This document shows, piece after piece, positions 1-11,699 of a stretch of 64,000 bases of DNA (position 1 is its first letter; the number at the start of each line of letters is the position of its first letter). The DNA comes from Mermis nigrescens (lineage: Eukaryota > Nematoda > Enoplea > Mermithida > Mermithidae): NCBI GenBank assembly GCA_036768485.1, contig JAVLUZ010000142.1, positions 2,541,848-2,605,847 of the forward strand. Direction: 5' to 3'. Position numbers and translations under genes: made by a program. A model generated the notes under the pieces. It had not been told where the DNA came from, searched no databases, and saw only the letters and a program-made list of their open reading frames with translations.

Positions 1-914
1 CATGGCTTTCAGTATAACTAGTTGGTTGATCACCCAGCTACGAGTAAATCCGTTTGCATTATTTACCGCAAAATACGCATGATTCTGGAATTGATAATGA
101 TCTGGGAATGTGATCTCTTATGTTTGAATTAGTTTCGTTCAAATGATGCTTTTTTTGCACTGCATCAATAATATTTTATCAGTAAAATTAACGAATATGG
201 ATATCTTGTTTAGTCATTAATTAGCAGAGAAACGTTGTTCCGTCAGTAAGTCCAAAGCATGAAATAATTCAACGTGTATTTACGCCTTTTTAGGTTAAAT
301 AAGTTGCAACTTTTAAAGCTAATCAGTGTTTCTTTTGGCCTAGCTAAACAATTTCATGGCCGATTGGAATATCAAATATGAATAGAGTATAGCCTTTCAG
401 CCGTATTAAGCTGCAGAGGCCTCTAGGAATGCCTGAAAAGAGCAAATATCATTAAAACTTGTAGTTCGTTGCTTGTACTCGTAGATTGTTTTTGGCAATT
501 TCCGATGTGCTAGATTTGCGTCGTTAGATCCTCGGTAAAATTAAAAAAGAAAGTCTAAGAAATTTATCTTTGAGGTTTACGTATGCAAATATTTGATTTT
601 TTGTCGGTAAAGCGATTCGATGCCAGCTACAGTACGTTTTACGAAACATGGATATCGAATTTCCGGCGCTTTAGGCTGCAGCTACAAAAGTCATTTTTGG
701 GCAACATATAGATACACAATTTCTTATAATGAAAGTCCTCATATGCTGCTTGATTTCAATTTAAAATATATTGCTTGTCATTTCAAATTAAACCGTTTTT
801 GTAATCCATTTACACCACTTCAAGTATTATACTTCTTCATTTTTTCTTCTGGTTTTGCAATTTTATGTAATACATTTGTATATCTGATCCCCATCTTTCC
901 CCTTATTCCCGCAG
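1..914. other. No gene recognised
   Basis: Nothing coding can be supported here. The first 40 bases share the motif TAACTAGTTGGTTGATCACC with 1442-1461, so this is dispersed repeat material. The open frame from about 620 has no codon pattern typical of protein until the candidate exon at 915. Confidence 0.5.
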
Positions 915-995
915 ATTCTACTTATGGAGCTTTTGTGAAATCGCCTTGGAATTTGTGCGACTGTAAAGGAGCTCTCCTTGATAACGCTAAGGACG
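915..995 (+). CDS. Candidate internal exon, unknown protein
   Basis: An 81-base open segment sits between a good acceptor (TTATTCCCGCAG, ending at 914) and a good donor (GACG followed by GTAAGC at 996). In the open frame it reads as a short Cys/Trp-containing peptide with the motif WNLCDCKGALLDNAKDG. The exon enters with two bases of a split codon and leaves with one, so both borders are phase 1. No partner exon was found nearby and the protein is not recognised. The support is splice signals plus amino-acid composition only, and a chance match is possible. Confidence 0.33.
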
Positions 996-1959
996 GTAAG
1001 CACTGTATTAGCCCTTCTTATTCAACTTGTGGAGTTACAGTGTTCACATAATATAGAAAATAATGCAGTGAAACCCTTGTTCATAAAAACTGTTCAAGGA
1101 TCACTTATTAAAGGATCAAATTAAGTTATTAATTTAGTAAAAATTATTTTCATGTCTTTTAGAGCACATATCTTTGAGAAGGGCTATATAACGATTGGTG
1201 GATAATTTTGAGAAATTTTGTTTGTGACCAACTTTTCCAAAAAAATTTCTCTTCTTACTTTTGTGCAATGGAAGTTTACATGTGCATATACACGTATGAC
1301 AGAATTTGCATCTTTCGCAAATATATTTTAGGCACAAATCTGCGCGTTAATATCTTTTCAGTATACAGAAAATTGGATTCCTTCTTATAACGATTAGCTG
1401 AGATAACCATGTGCATCCTAAAACAGTAAAAATGTGCTGTATAACTAGTTGGTTGATCACCATGACATCCAGCTTTTCCCAAGACGGTCACAAATTGCCT
1501 GCAATGTGCGGAATCAACTCCTTATGCGAAAGTTGTTAAGCAAAATTCAGTTTTGATTCATGTCTTATATTAAAAATTAGGGTTATTTATTCTGGCAATG
1601 ATGCAGCTTGCTTAAAAGTCTCGAGCACGAACAGTCAACAAAACAAATGAAGATGAGCCATGTTCAGAGAATGTACGAATGTCCAAATTCGTTAATCCAG
1701 TCAATGAAATCAGAAGATACTGAATTATTTTTTGAAATTGAAAACATTCAATTTTATTTAAATAACATGTACCTATCATAGGTAGCGCGATAGCGCTACC
1801 TATAATATACTTGGCCATCCTTTTTTCTTATATGTTTTTCACAGCGAGTGCGAAATTTGTGTCCCCCCCCCTCACAGCTATAACGGCACACATCTGAGAG
1901 GTGCGGTTTTTTTTAAAAGGTAGATAATAAAAAAACTTAGTGCCCCCATTTTTTCTTGT
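996..1959. other. No gene recognised; dispersed repeat fragments
   Basis: No coding signal is visible. The segment around 1440-1500 shares CCAGCTTTTCCCAAGACGG with 8739-8757, so it is a dispersed repeat. Homopolymer and C-rich tracts occur at 1861-1872. Confidence 0.5.
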
Positions 1960-2034
1960 TTACACTCAATACCGAGCGCGTCGTGAGTGTGTAAAGTTTA
2001 CACCAAAAATTCAAATAATTTGCGGAGGGCCAAT

Positions 2035-2960
2035 TTTTTTTAAAAATGTTTTCCCTAATTAGTAGGTTACGAATCTGGTCTTAAAATTTCTTTACACTCA
2101 TTGGTTGTTGCACAGGAGTGTAAATTAGACGGTTTTTTACAGTTTTCATGTGGCCAAGCATATCTAACTCAGTTTTACATTCTATGCAGTCTGATTGGTT
2201 TCAAAATGTAGACGGTTAAAAAATCTAGGGGAGACTTTTTTTAATTTTTTTTCAAAAGTAATATTCTCGAATTTAGAGGCGGTTTATTGTAAAGAGTCTA
2301 AGACAAAAAAATTTTCCCTGCCATATTCTCCACTTGGTAGACAAAACGTGGTAACTACCCTTAAAATGTGCCTCGTCTTAAGCGCTACACGTCAAAATTT
2401 ATTTTGTTTTTTACAATCAATATTGCGTTATTAGTGCAAGTGTAAACTTTACACTGAAAACATTTTTTCCGCCCATAGCGTCGTGGATGATGAATTTTTT
2501 TAAAAAATGTTTTCCCTAATTAGTAGGTTACGAATCTGGTCTTAAAATTTCTTTACACTCATTGGTTGTTGCACAGGAGTGTAAATTAGACGGTTTTTTA
2601 CTGTTTTCATGTGCAAGAGCATATCTAACTCAGTTTTACATTCTATGCAGTCTGATTGGTTTCAAAAGGTAGACGGTTATAAAATCTAGGAGAAACTTTT
2701 TTTATTTTTTCTTAAAAAGTAATATTTTCGAATTTAGAGGCGGTTTATTGTAAAGAGTCTGAGACAAAAAATATTTTTTCCCTGCCATATTCTCCACTTA
2801 GTAGAAAGAACGTGGTAACTACCTTTAAAATCTGCCTCGTCTTAAGCGCTACACGTCAAAATTTATTTTGTTTCTTTACAATCAATATTGCGTTATTAGT
2901 GCAGGTGTAAACTTTACACTGAAAAAATTTTTTCCGCCCAGAGCGTCGTGGATGATAAAT
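2035..2960. repeat. Two-copy tandem duplication, about 461-bp unit
   Basis: The block beginning TGTTTTCCCTAATTAGTAGG near 2049 is repeated 461 bases later near 2510, with few differences through to the TTTACACTGAAAA segment (about 2450 and 2915). Both copies are followed by the same CCGCCCA...GCGTCGTGGATGAT tail. High identity suggests a fairly recent duplication or gene conversion. Confidence 0.8.
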
Positions 2961-3310
2961 TTTTTTTAAAAATGTTCTCTGTGAGGTCAGAATAACGAAT
3001 CTGACCTTCAAACTTTTCTACAATTAATACACAGTACCAGGGGTTTAAACTTTACACTCTAGTGGATGAGTAAAAAAACAGATTTTGTCCAAGATTTCTC
3101 TGCCAACTTTTTCGGTTATGAGTTAAGATAATTTAAATAGATAAATATAAAGTAACTTTTAAGGGCTACACGTCGAAGCAAACCGCGTTCAAAAAAACGT
3201 AATATTGAGTTGTTTATGGGGGTGTAAAGTTCGAAATCTGAGGTGTAAAATAGGCGAAAAAAACAGGTTTTTTCGTATTTAATTGGTAAATCATATCAAA
3301 TATTTCGCGG

Positions 3311-3685
3311 AACATAAGTTTGGCACATACAAACGTACTACAATCAAAGGGCTACAAACTGGCCCAAACCGAATTTATTTACACTCAATAGGGCGTTCGG
3401 TTCAGATTTTTAAAGTTTACAATGTGGTGGACAGTGAAAAATACGTGTTTGTCCATATTTTTGTTCGCCACCCCTTAAAAAGTACTTTATTTTTATCCTA
3501 TTCGACCTCTCCCGACTTCTTCACTTCATATTTTTGTTCGCCACCCCTTAGAAAGTACTTTATTTTTTATCCTATTCGACCTCTCCCGACTTCTGAACAG
3601 AGAAAGTGGAGTGTAAATAAATTCGGTTTGGGCCAGTTTGTAGCCCTTTGATTGTAGTACGTTTGTATGTGCCAAACTTATGTTT
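3311..3685. repeat. Inverted repeat with about 77-bp arms enclosing a 73-bp tandem duplication
   Basis: Positions 3311-3388 (starting AACATAAGTTTGGCACATAC) reappear as reverse complement at 3609-3685. Inside the loop, the segment starting ATATTTTTGTTCGCCACCCC at 3455 is repeated at 3528, a 73-bp period. The arms are almost perfectly complementary. Confidence 0.8.
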
Positions 3686-4054
3686 GTAAACTTTACACTG
3701 AAAAAATTTTTTGGGAAAAAAAATCGGTTTGGGTTTTTTTGAAACAGATGAAAAAAAACCGATTGATTGCCCCAGATGTACATTCTTGTGCTCAATTTCC
3801 ATACGCACGTACACGGCCGTTAAGCGCAACGCTTAAGTGAGTCGCCCGGGACCACCTTCCCCTAAAAATTATCATATTTTTCATTCCATTCCCACACATA
3901 TTTTCAATCAAAATCCGGGATAGGAAAATGGGTACTCGGGCTTAATGCGACTTGAGTACGAATTGGTATGTGTGTTATCATATCTTACGTGTGTTAAAAG
4001 ATCATATGTGTGTGTCTCATATTTGTGCCTGTCTCGTTTGTACATACCTTTACC

Positions 4055-4239
4055 CAGGGGCGGATTTAGGGGGGGGGCGGCCGCCTCCCCCATTGGCCCA
4101 AAAAGTGCGCAAAATTAAGCATTTTTAAGCGATTTTTAGCGATTTTCGGGTTAAAACGGCTAATTTTTCCGCCCAAGTCAGGGTTCCGCCCCCCCTTAGG
4201 GGTACCGCCCCCCTTAGGGAAATCCTAGATCCGCCACTG
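4055..4239. mobile_element. 185-bp hAT-type MITE with perfect 8-bp target duplication
   Basis: The left end CAGGGGCGGATTTAGG and the reverse complement of the right end, CAGTGGCGGATCTAGG, form the terminal inverted repeat. The element is flanked by CCTTTACC at 4047-4054 and again at 4240-4247. CAG(T/G)GGCGGAT ends and an 8-bp duplication are typical of non-autonomous hAT elements. There is no coding capacity. Confidence 0.85.
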
Positions 4240-4247
4240 CCTTTACC

Positions 4248-5680
4248 GTAAGCTTTTGCCCATAGGCCTATTGTCGTATTCATAGATCCTTTTCATCTCT
4301 TGGTTCGTGTTGTTACGCCTCTTTTTCCGCATCAGTTAAAACTGCGTGCGAGCGCAGTTTTGACGGCACTTTAAGATTTTACATTTTACAATTAGTTTTT
4401 GAGCCTGAGAGCCTCTCCGCCAGCTTCCGCGCTGAGCGTATCTTTTTTCTTTTCGTCGCCGTACGTGAGCAGACTCCGTACGTGCCTTTTTATCTGCTTG
4501 GCTGCAGAACTCGTCTGTTAGTTTTCCTGCGTAGTGTGCACGCTTCTTTTCGCCGTACGCTTTGTTTTTTATCATTCGTGTTTGTGCCAATTGGCATCAG
4601 TTGTTGTATGCCTTTGGCAGGGCTTTGTGCCCTTGTTTAATTACATTGTTTGATTTTACCCGATTAGCGTAACACGACGGTCAGCAGCATGTATCCTCCA
4701 TGCTGTCGCTTTTTAATTGCTTCATAATTTTTCTGTCCAAAAAATATTGTAAAAATTAATTATTTAATTAACGATGCTGGGCTCGGTTGAATTTCCGTGC
4801 TGTTGAATTCTGTCCTTGTGCTACACTATACTTAGGAACCCTTAATATTTTCAAGCACCGGAATTCGGTCCAAAACAAGTTAAATAATAATCTTTTTGAG
4901 CCCTCAATTAGGTTTCCGGGGAACTTACTTTAATTAGGTACTTAATCTCAAAGGGGTTAAGTAAGTAAGTTTCACTAGGTGCGTGCGTAGAGGGACGGGC
5001 TACCTTGAATAGGCCGGGCCGCTTACCCCCGAATCGCCGGCTGGTGATCGACCTCCTAAAAAGGGCGAGAACCCCCGTGTGAGCGCATAAGCTTGAGATT
5101 CGGGTTAAGTAAGCGAAGTGAACGTAGCTTGAGTCTACGTTAACACATCTGATATTTATTTGTCCTTGGGCCATTGTGGAGACTTAATTTTTTCATAAAT
5201 GTTGATCGTAATATCAGAATAACGAATCCGACTGAAATTTTCTTTAAACTCTGTGGTTGTGTAAAGTTTACACTGCCTATTAACTCAACTCTTGTTCTAG
5301 AGCCTTGCGGAAGCTTAATTTTTTTCAAAATGTTCTACGTAAAATCAGAATTGAGAATCTGACTATTAGTTTTCTCTACACCTAGTAGTTGTGTTAAATT
5401 TGCACTAATCATTTGTTGTTAAAATGTAGTTTATACTACAAATTTATTTTACTTCCAAATCTGAGCGTTAGTGTTCCTTACACTTGAAATTTGCGTAAAG
5501 TTAATGCTGAAAAACTTTGATCTGTTAAAATAATGTAAGGTTGTCTTGTTTGAGAAGGATAATGCTGATGTTAAGAACAGTATTGCTTTCCGTGTTCTCG
5601 GACTGCTGTCATTATAATGGCATGTTACTGTATGTGTTTACTGACTGATGTACTCAAATCATACTAATTAAAAGCGGGGT
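4248..5680. other. No gene recognised; faint repeat similarity
   Basis: No supported exon. Positions 5170-5540 carry degenerate copies of the GTGTAAA-containing repeat from 2-3.7 kb. A CATGTATCCTCCATG-like palindrome lies near 4690. Open frames here lack splice context and codon bias. Confidence 0.5.
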
Positions 5681-6439
5681 ACTAGCAAAGAAAAATGCTC
5701 CGATGGAACAAAAAAGATGAATATACTTGGAATTGTGGATTATTAAGGATGTAAAAGGATGGGACTAGGAAAAATCTACCTAAAGTCGCAAAATCTGCTA
5801 AAAATCACACTTTCTCTAAGCAACGCAAAAAATCGAAGTATATTCTGCGGCCAACAGATTAAAATAAATATTTAACCATAAAATGATTGAAAAAGCAGCA
5901 CATTAGCTACGCAGTAGCTATGGGAAATGATGTTGAGTAAACTAACTGTCTTTCTAAGCCAATTGAATGAATGGTTTAAAACAGTAGGAAACACTTAAGT
6001 TGACTTGAAACAGACTAGATGTAGGTACACTAGCATGCCCTTAAGGATTGTGTGCACTAATCAATCGGCCGCTGCTTTGCTTGCTTTAATGCTCAGAACA
6101 AAATAAAACAACTTTAAATACAATACCACTTAATTTTCTATCGATCAGGATACGAAGCTAGTCAGCGTTGCTACTTGCCATTAATTTAAAAAAATAAACA
6201 TTACAGATTTCGTTTATACACTCTTATCTGAAACTTTGAACATTATTTAAAAAAGACACTTTTTAGAGGCTGCAGAATATACTTCGATTTTTTGCGTTGC
6301 TTAGAGAAAGTGTGATTTTTAGCAGATTTTGCGACTTTAGGTAGATTTTTCCTAGTCCCATCCTTTTACATCCTTAATAATCCACAATTCCAAGTATATT
6401 CATCTTTTTTGTTCCATCGGAGCATTTTTCTTTGCTAGT
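5681..6439. mobile_element. Foldback element with about 168-bp terminal inverted repeats
   Basis: The arm 5681-5848 (starting ACTAGCAAAGAAAAATGCTC) returns as near-perfect reverse complement at 6271-6439 (ending GAGCATTTTTCTTTGCTAGT). About 420 bp of AT-rich spacer lies between, without a transposase frame. The flanks do not give a clear target duplication, partly because the Helitron abuts the right end directly. Confidence 0.75.
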
Positions 6440-6720
6440 CTACTATATATTTTTGAAAGTTTGTTTGTTTGTATGTATGTTTGTGCCGGGTTGGCTCCGC
6501 CCAATGAAATTTGGTGGGCTGATATTTTGGGCCGAGGTCGGTCGAATGGGGGAGGAGCCGTAGCGATCTTGAAATTTCGACAAACGCACCCATTGGCCCT
6601 GGGCAGGGAGGGGAGCAGGGTTTGGCCCCTGTGCTATAAGCCTCCACGATTTCGGGAGATGGCCGATTTTTTGCTATTTTTTTCAAAAATTAGTTTATAC
6701 TGTGACGTGATATAAGACAC

Positions 6721-6985
6721 CCCGTGCTACAAGATAGGCAATGCTATAAGATAGAACGTTATAAAAGATACCCCGTGCTACAAAATAGGCAATGCTATAA
6801 GATAGGAAGTGATATAAGATACCCCGAGCTGCAAGATAGGCAATGTTATAAGATAGTATGGGATATAAGATACCCTGTGCTACGAGATAGGCAATGCTAT
6901 AAGATTGGTTTAGTATAGATACCCTGTCTGTGCCATAACATGCAATGATATAAGATAGGAGATACCATCAGCTATAACATATCAC
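6721..6985. repeat. 51-bp minisatellite, about five copies, inside the Helitron
   Basis: The unit contains CCCCGTGCTACAAGATAGGC and GATATAAGATA. Unit starts near 6721, 6772, 6823 and 6873 give a constant 51-bp period. Copies diverge gradually toward the right edge. Confidence 0.8.
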
Positions 6986-7019
6986 GTGATATATGACACC
7001 CTTTGCTACAACAAACAAA

Positions 7020-7440
7020 AAATTTTTAAAACATCAAAAATATGGTTTGACCGAAAAAATTTTTCAAAACATCCTAAAACATCAAAAATATGGTTTGACG
7101 AAAAAAATTTTCCAAAACATCCCAAAACATCAAAAATATGGGTTTGATTAAAAAAATTTTCTAAAACATCCTAAAACATCAAAAATATGGTTTGACGAAA
7201 AAAATTTTCCAAAACATCCCAAAACATCAACAATATGGGTTTTATTAAAAAAATTTCCAGAACACCCCAGAACATCAAAAATATGATTATGGCTAGACAA
7301 TTTTCAAAACCATTCTGTAACGTCAAAAATATGGATTTGATCAAAAAAATGGTTGACAAAAGACATTTTAAAAAAATCCAAAAAATATAATATGGTTTGT
7401 ACCAACAATTTTTTAGAAATATCCCAAAAACATCAAAAGT
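7020..7440. repeat. 48-50-bp minisatellite inside the Helitron
   Basis: The core ACATCAAAAATATGGTTTGA recurs with starts near 7032, 7080, 7128 and 7178, alternating with AAAAAATTTT. Later copies become irregular. The long minus-strand open frame over 7171-7479 is a product of this repeat and is not a gene. Confidence 0.8.
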
Positions 7441-7530
7441 CTTGAAAAATAAAAAATACAAGAGACATATTAATTCCATATAGCTATCAGGCCTAAGTTC
7501 AGCCCGGGCAACGCCGGGCGGCTCAACTAG

Positions 7531-7931
7531 TTGTTCTATATATTACAATACAAAAATCCCATATTTTTGACGACTAAATAGCCTTATATCACTCTATTTT
7601 GAACGTGTCTGAATTAAAGTCAAACCAATTTAGAAAGTTTTGCTTTCTGATAATTTTCCATTCCTTCGATACATTCGAACAGCACTTGTTTTTACTGACT
7701 CGAAATTCATTGCCCTAAAATTGAGTCAATTGATGATTGTCTGGGCGCAGTTATGTTTTCAAGGACGTCGTGATAAATGCGTAAAACAAGTTCGTCAAAA
7801 TTTTCGAACCAGTTATAAATTTGGTGATGCTTATTCATAACGTCTTTTTCGTTATTTGTTTCTTCGTAAATCATATAGGTATTTGTTTCCCTCCTCGATA
7901 TGATGAAAAGTTTGATTCGATCCCTGGAATG
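7531..7931. other. No gene recognised
   Basis: Opposing open frames overlap here, but neither has splice borders or similarity that can be defended. Confidence 0.45.
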
Positions 7932-7939
7932 GTCACAAT

Positions 7940-8096
7940 CATACATGGGCGTGGGAGTTTAGACTCCTCGAGAATCCGGAAGACTCCCTCCAAAATCGAT
8001 ATACCCCCAGAATTGAATTTTCGGCATTTTTTGGGATTTTTGCCGGTTTTACACCGCCCAGACCCCTTCCCAGAATTTGGCTGCTGCCCATGAGTA
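7940..8096. mobile_element. MITE family C copy with near-perfect 8-bp duplication
   Basis: Begins CATACATGGGCGTGGGAG and ends at TGCTGCCCATG plus four bases. It is flanked by GTCACAAT (7932-7939) and GTCACGAT (8097-8104), 7 of 8 matching. Other copies or fragments of family C lie at 8816-8968, 23540-23700, 29090-29280, 40990-41140 and 53605-53730. Confidence 0.7.
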
Positions 8097-8104
8097 GTCA
8101 CGAT

Positions 8105-9597
8105 CTTGCCACAAAATAAATAAAAAATCTCACGTTTTCATCATGACATCTTTTCTTAGGCTCGTACGTCTCGTCCGAGAAAATTGCCAGTATATTCGTG
8201 CCCTCGACAAATAAGCACACGTACTCGATCGAAAATTTGATTTTCGCAATTTTAACGGCTAGCTTTACATCTTGTCTAGTCGGATTCATCATTGGACTAC
8301 GTTTGGGAAAAAATATCGTTTGCTGGCCATTGATCCTCGCCAAACTTGGCTCTAAAAAATGCCAAAGTCCTGCATTAAATATTAAAGGTAATAAGAGTAG
8401 TTATTGTTATTATAAATGTTGATAACGAGTTATTTTGCATAATCTATTTTCATCGTCAGCTTTTTATTCAAAGAATTTCTGCCGAAAATCAGCTGAAGTC
8501 TAAGACAATTATTAGACTATTCAATAAAATGAACATCAAGTGCTCTATAACGATAGGTTGTAAATTTCGGATAAGAAGCAAGTCTTTGTGTAAGGTCGTC
8601 CTTCCGGTATACTATCACTTCGCTTTTAAATTATCAAACACGTTTTATCTTTAAGTCATGCTTGATCGAAAATTGATTTTGCTGAGCATATCATAGTAAG
8701 GGACATGGTACGGAAATGTTCGTCGGAGGTCATATCCCAGCTTTTCCCAAGACGGTCACTAATTGCCTGAAATTTATTATTTATGAACAGAAAGACATTT
8801 TTTACTGTTTTAGGATGTCCATCATACATAGGCGTGAGATATGGGGTCCGAACCAGATCCCCCGAGAATCTGATGGACAATCCAAGAATCGACAGACTAC
8901 AGAATTAAATTTTTTGGCACTATTTTTAGCGATTTCGCCCCATCGACCCCCAAATTTGGGTGCATCTTTTTTATTAATGTATTTGCAGCAAATTATGAAG
9001 TCATTAAACACTTCGCTAAAATATGGGATGATTAGGCGAAAAATCACTCTTTTGCTCAAAAAACATTTGGAATTATATACATATACGACGCTAAGCGTCG
9101 TAAATTTTTGATAACATCGTATAGCGATGAACTAAAATCAGTTACAAACGTATTTCATTCCATGTCTCGTGAATTATGAATATGTATGTCAATCATCGCG
9201 GCCGGTCTACCAGCATACATGTAAAGCATGGAGATTCTGCGGGGTCAGCCTCAAAAAATTGTATAATATGCCTTTTTGAGCTAAAAATGATGAGCATGCG
9301 TCATAGTCTTTAAAACAGCACACTTTTTTCGAAAATCGACTATTCTTTAGGTCACAGCCATACATAGGAGCAGCCAAAGGCTGGGGGGTCTGTGTGACGT
9401 AAAACTAGCAAATATCTCAAAAATCATGTCAAAAATTCAATTTTGGGGTCCGTCGATTTTTGGGGAGTATCCCCTCAACTCCCATGCCCACGTGTTGTCA
9501 CCACAGTCATTTGGAGGGTCACTCACTAGCCATTCTAAGTTGTCAAACCCTTAAGCCCCTAAGATTGAAAACGTATGAATAGCGAAAAACATTTGGC
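8105..9597. other. No gene recognised; MITE fragments
   Basis: Contains a second family C fragment (about 8816-8968) and a partial inverted one near 9350-9500. No exon can be supported. Confidence 0.45.
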
Positions 9598-9652
9598 TAG
9601 CCAGGACTCGAACCTGGGCTTCCTGGTTACCGGTTAAACCAGCCTCTTAGAA
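9598..9652 (-). pseudogene. tRNA-like fragment or SINE head
   Basis: On the minus strand a perfect T-arm (CCAGG-TTCGAGT-CCTGG) with an RNA polymerase III B-box GGTTCGAGTCC is followed by CTAGCCA, like an acceptor 3' strand. The upstream part has an anticodon-arm-like CTGGT/ACCAG pairing, but its loop is too long, and no matching 5' acceptor strand or proper D-arm is present. It is therefore more likely a tRNA-derived pseudogene or SINE head than a working tRNA. No amino-acid identity is assigned. Confidence 0.4.
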
Positions 9653-9879
9653 TTGCGTTGGATATGTGTCATAGAGTAGGTATTTACGTGCTAAAAGCAC
9701 ATATCATTTACATTTAATGAGATTTTGGGGCACTTTGAAAGACATTAGCTTCTTCGATCAGGAGCGAGTGTTTTAAGCAGTGCACTTAGAAGAAAAATGA
9801 ACCATTTTTAAAAAGCAATGTTTTGTGAGCAATGGGGACACAATCTCTTGATATGCTTATGCAAAATTAATTTCAAAGT

Positions 9880-10308
9880 GTGACCGATTCGCATTCGATG
9901 CGTATTAAAGGTACTTTTGAAGAAAGAAAACCTAGGAAAGCGATACATCGCTTTTTCTCTATCAAGTCAAAAGAACCACATTCTAATTCAACGAATGGTC
10001 CAATCAACGCGTACGAGTACGATCCGCCGAAAATATCCGATTACAAATATTTGAACGAGTCTTCTACGTCTACCGTAACAAATAACAGTTTTGGAACCCC
10101 TGTCTACTGCAATAAGGCTTTTTGCAGTTCATACTCGCCGGCTCATAATGAAGCTAATGCAAGTTCAGCTAATCCGTCTTCAAGCGATTTCACGGATCTA
10201 CCATTAACTTCGGTGCCATCTCACTCCACGGATACTGCGCCTTCGACCGCCTATTCAAATTATTGCACGCTTCCCAAGGATTATAAAGTCAAAAAAACAT
10301 ATTTATGA
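9880..10308 (+). CDS. Terminal exon of an unknown Ser/Thr-rich protein
   Basis: A 142-codon open stretch ends in TGA and lies behind a possible acceptor (AATTTCAAAG, ending at 9878). Codon use is varied and not repeat-derived. The start is charged (FEERKPRKAIHRFFSIKSK) and is followed by about 100 residues rich in Ser, Thr, Asn, Pro and Tyr with several tyrosines, then a basic C-terminus. This is the composition of a disordered cytoplasmic tail or linker. No domain, signal peptide or membrane segment is visible. It probably ends a gene whose earlier exons lie upstream in unrecognisable form. The annotated start is only the first in-frame codon after the acceptor. Confidence 0.5.
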   Translation: MTDSHSMRIKGTFEERKPRKAIHRFFSIKSKEPHSNSTNGPINAYEYDPPKISDYKYLNESSTSTVTNNSFGTPVYCNKAFCSSYSPAHNEANASSANPSSSDFTDLPLTSVPSHSTDTAPSTAYSNYCTLPKDYKVKKTYL

Positions 10309-11699
10309 CACATGAACAACGCTATGACTGATTTTGCCAGGGTGATGCCGATTTCGATATGTGATCGTATCCTTATCAAGATTCGTCCAGCACCATCTCA
10401 AAGGAGCGAAAATGTGGGTATCAAATACGAGACAGTAGGCTAAATAGCATGATAATTGGCCCGTAGCTTGTTTTATTAAAGACTGCTTTAAAAAAATTTT
10501 TAAAGGTAAGATATGCACGAAAACATGGAAAAATTGCATTTCTTTGACGTGAAATCTTTAAATTTTCGGCGCTTTGATCCAGATGTGATGTTTTGCCATG
10601 ATTTTGGCTCAAGCGCGATTGAAAAATGACACTTTTTGAGTGATAAAAAATTTTATTTTCAAAAAGTTAGAATTTTATGACCTTAATGCATAGAGCATGT
10701 CGAAAAAACGTCGAAAAATACGGGTCTTGCAAGCTATCCCGACGAATTTTCAGAAATATAGACCAACTTAGGTTGGGTCCGCCCCCTCTTGGCCGAATCC
10801 TGGATACGGGCCTGCATACTTTAACTTTATCAGAAAAGTTCTTGAAAATTTCAAGAGCGTTTTCTAGAGAAGGTGCAACATAGTTTTTCATCTTTGGAGC
10901 GTGAATGGCTGGACGATTCTGCACTTATTTTGTCCGGTGATTAGGTACTTATGTACTCATTTGACGCATAAAACTGACTCAGGGTTTCTTTTGTTTACGT
11001 ATAGGTATCTGATTGTAGTGTTTACTTGTAAATAATACTATGCCAATTTATGTCCAAGGTGTATAGTCTATAGGAGGTAAGAAAAGTTCGAAGTCTTAAA
11101 TCTACTTTAGGGAAAATTGTTACCTGTCTAAAACGAATAGTTTCGTTCAAGCCCTTTTTGCGTTATACATATGTCGGTATGTGTTCGAGGAAGGATACAT
11201 TGCAAATTTATTCATATCGTCTGTTTTACTGCAGTGAACGTATGTACGTACGACTTCAAAGAGATTTTTTAATAATGGTACTTTTTCTGAGCATTTCTGT
11301 TGTGATTGATGCGCGTTCCTAAAAAAATGAGAAAATTTACTATTTTGTCATGAGCTAATCTTAAGAATAAACAGTACCTGTCATTTATTTCTTAGCGCTT
11401 TCTTGGTACGATTACTAATACTTTCCGATTTTTGTTTGTCAAATCCAACTTATGTTCTAGACCTGATGACATTTACGTAACCCCTCACGCCCATGTATGG
11501 CGGGATCAGCGGATGACACCGTGGCACATTTACTGTTTGATCATTTACGCGTCTGTGCATATTATTACCGTTGTATAATGTCTCAATCTGTTTATGGTAC
11601 CATATTTGTATGTGCATGAGTTATGTTTTATGTAGATTACATTTAATGTAATTTATAGATAATTTGTCTGCTGATCATTGTATAGTCTGTTTTTTAACC
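10309..11699. other. No gene recognised
   Basis: No exon or intact mobile element was identified. A stray end of the TATAGTCTGT MITE family occurs at 11682-11691. Confidence 0.45.

Larger units (their letters stand above)
1960..3720. repeat. GTGTAAA/TTTACAC-rich repeat zone
   Basis: The palindromic motif GTGTAAAGTTTACAC and close variants recur many times (for example near 1995, 2440, 2905, 3050 and 3690) and again in a diluted form at 5265-5540. The zone is built from tandem and inverted duplications, described separately. No transposase or reverse transcriptase is visible. It could be the inside of a larger unrecognised mobile element or a degenerate satellite. Confidence 0.6.
6439..7530 (+). 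mobile_element. Non-autonomous Helitron
   Basis: The 5' end TCTACTATATATTTTTGAAA fits the TC-plus-TA-rich start of Helitrons. The 3' end has a GC-rich hairpin, GCCCGG-GCAACG-CCGGGC (7502-7519), followed after 7 bases by CTAG (7527-7530) and then a T, as expected for rolling-circle insertion between A and T. The base before the 5' TC is G rather than A, so the 5' limit is less certain. No Rep/helicase frame is present. The interior is mainly two minisatellite arrays. Helitrons duplicate no target site, and none is seen. Confidence 0.65.

Noticed and set aside
620..1051. 143-codon plus-strand frame as a complete gene
   Set aside because: No coding signature before 915; only the 81-base segment with matching splice sites was kept.
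6721..7440. CRISPR-like regular repeats
   Set aside because: The units are contiguous minisatellites without unique spacers, inside a eukaryotic Helitron.
7171..7479. 102-codon minus-strand frame with a hydrophobic, membrane-like composition
   Set aside because: It is the translation of the 48-50-bp AT-rich minisatellite; the Leu/Phe/Ile richness follows from the repeat.
9598..9652. Functional tRNA gene on the minus strand
   Set aside because: The T-arm is good, but the acceptor 5' strand and D-arm are missing and the anticodon loop is too long; kept only as a tRNA-like fragment.
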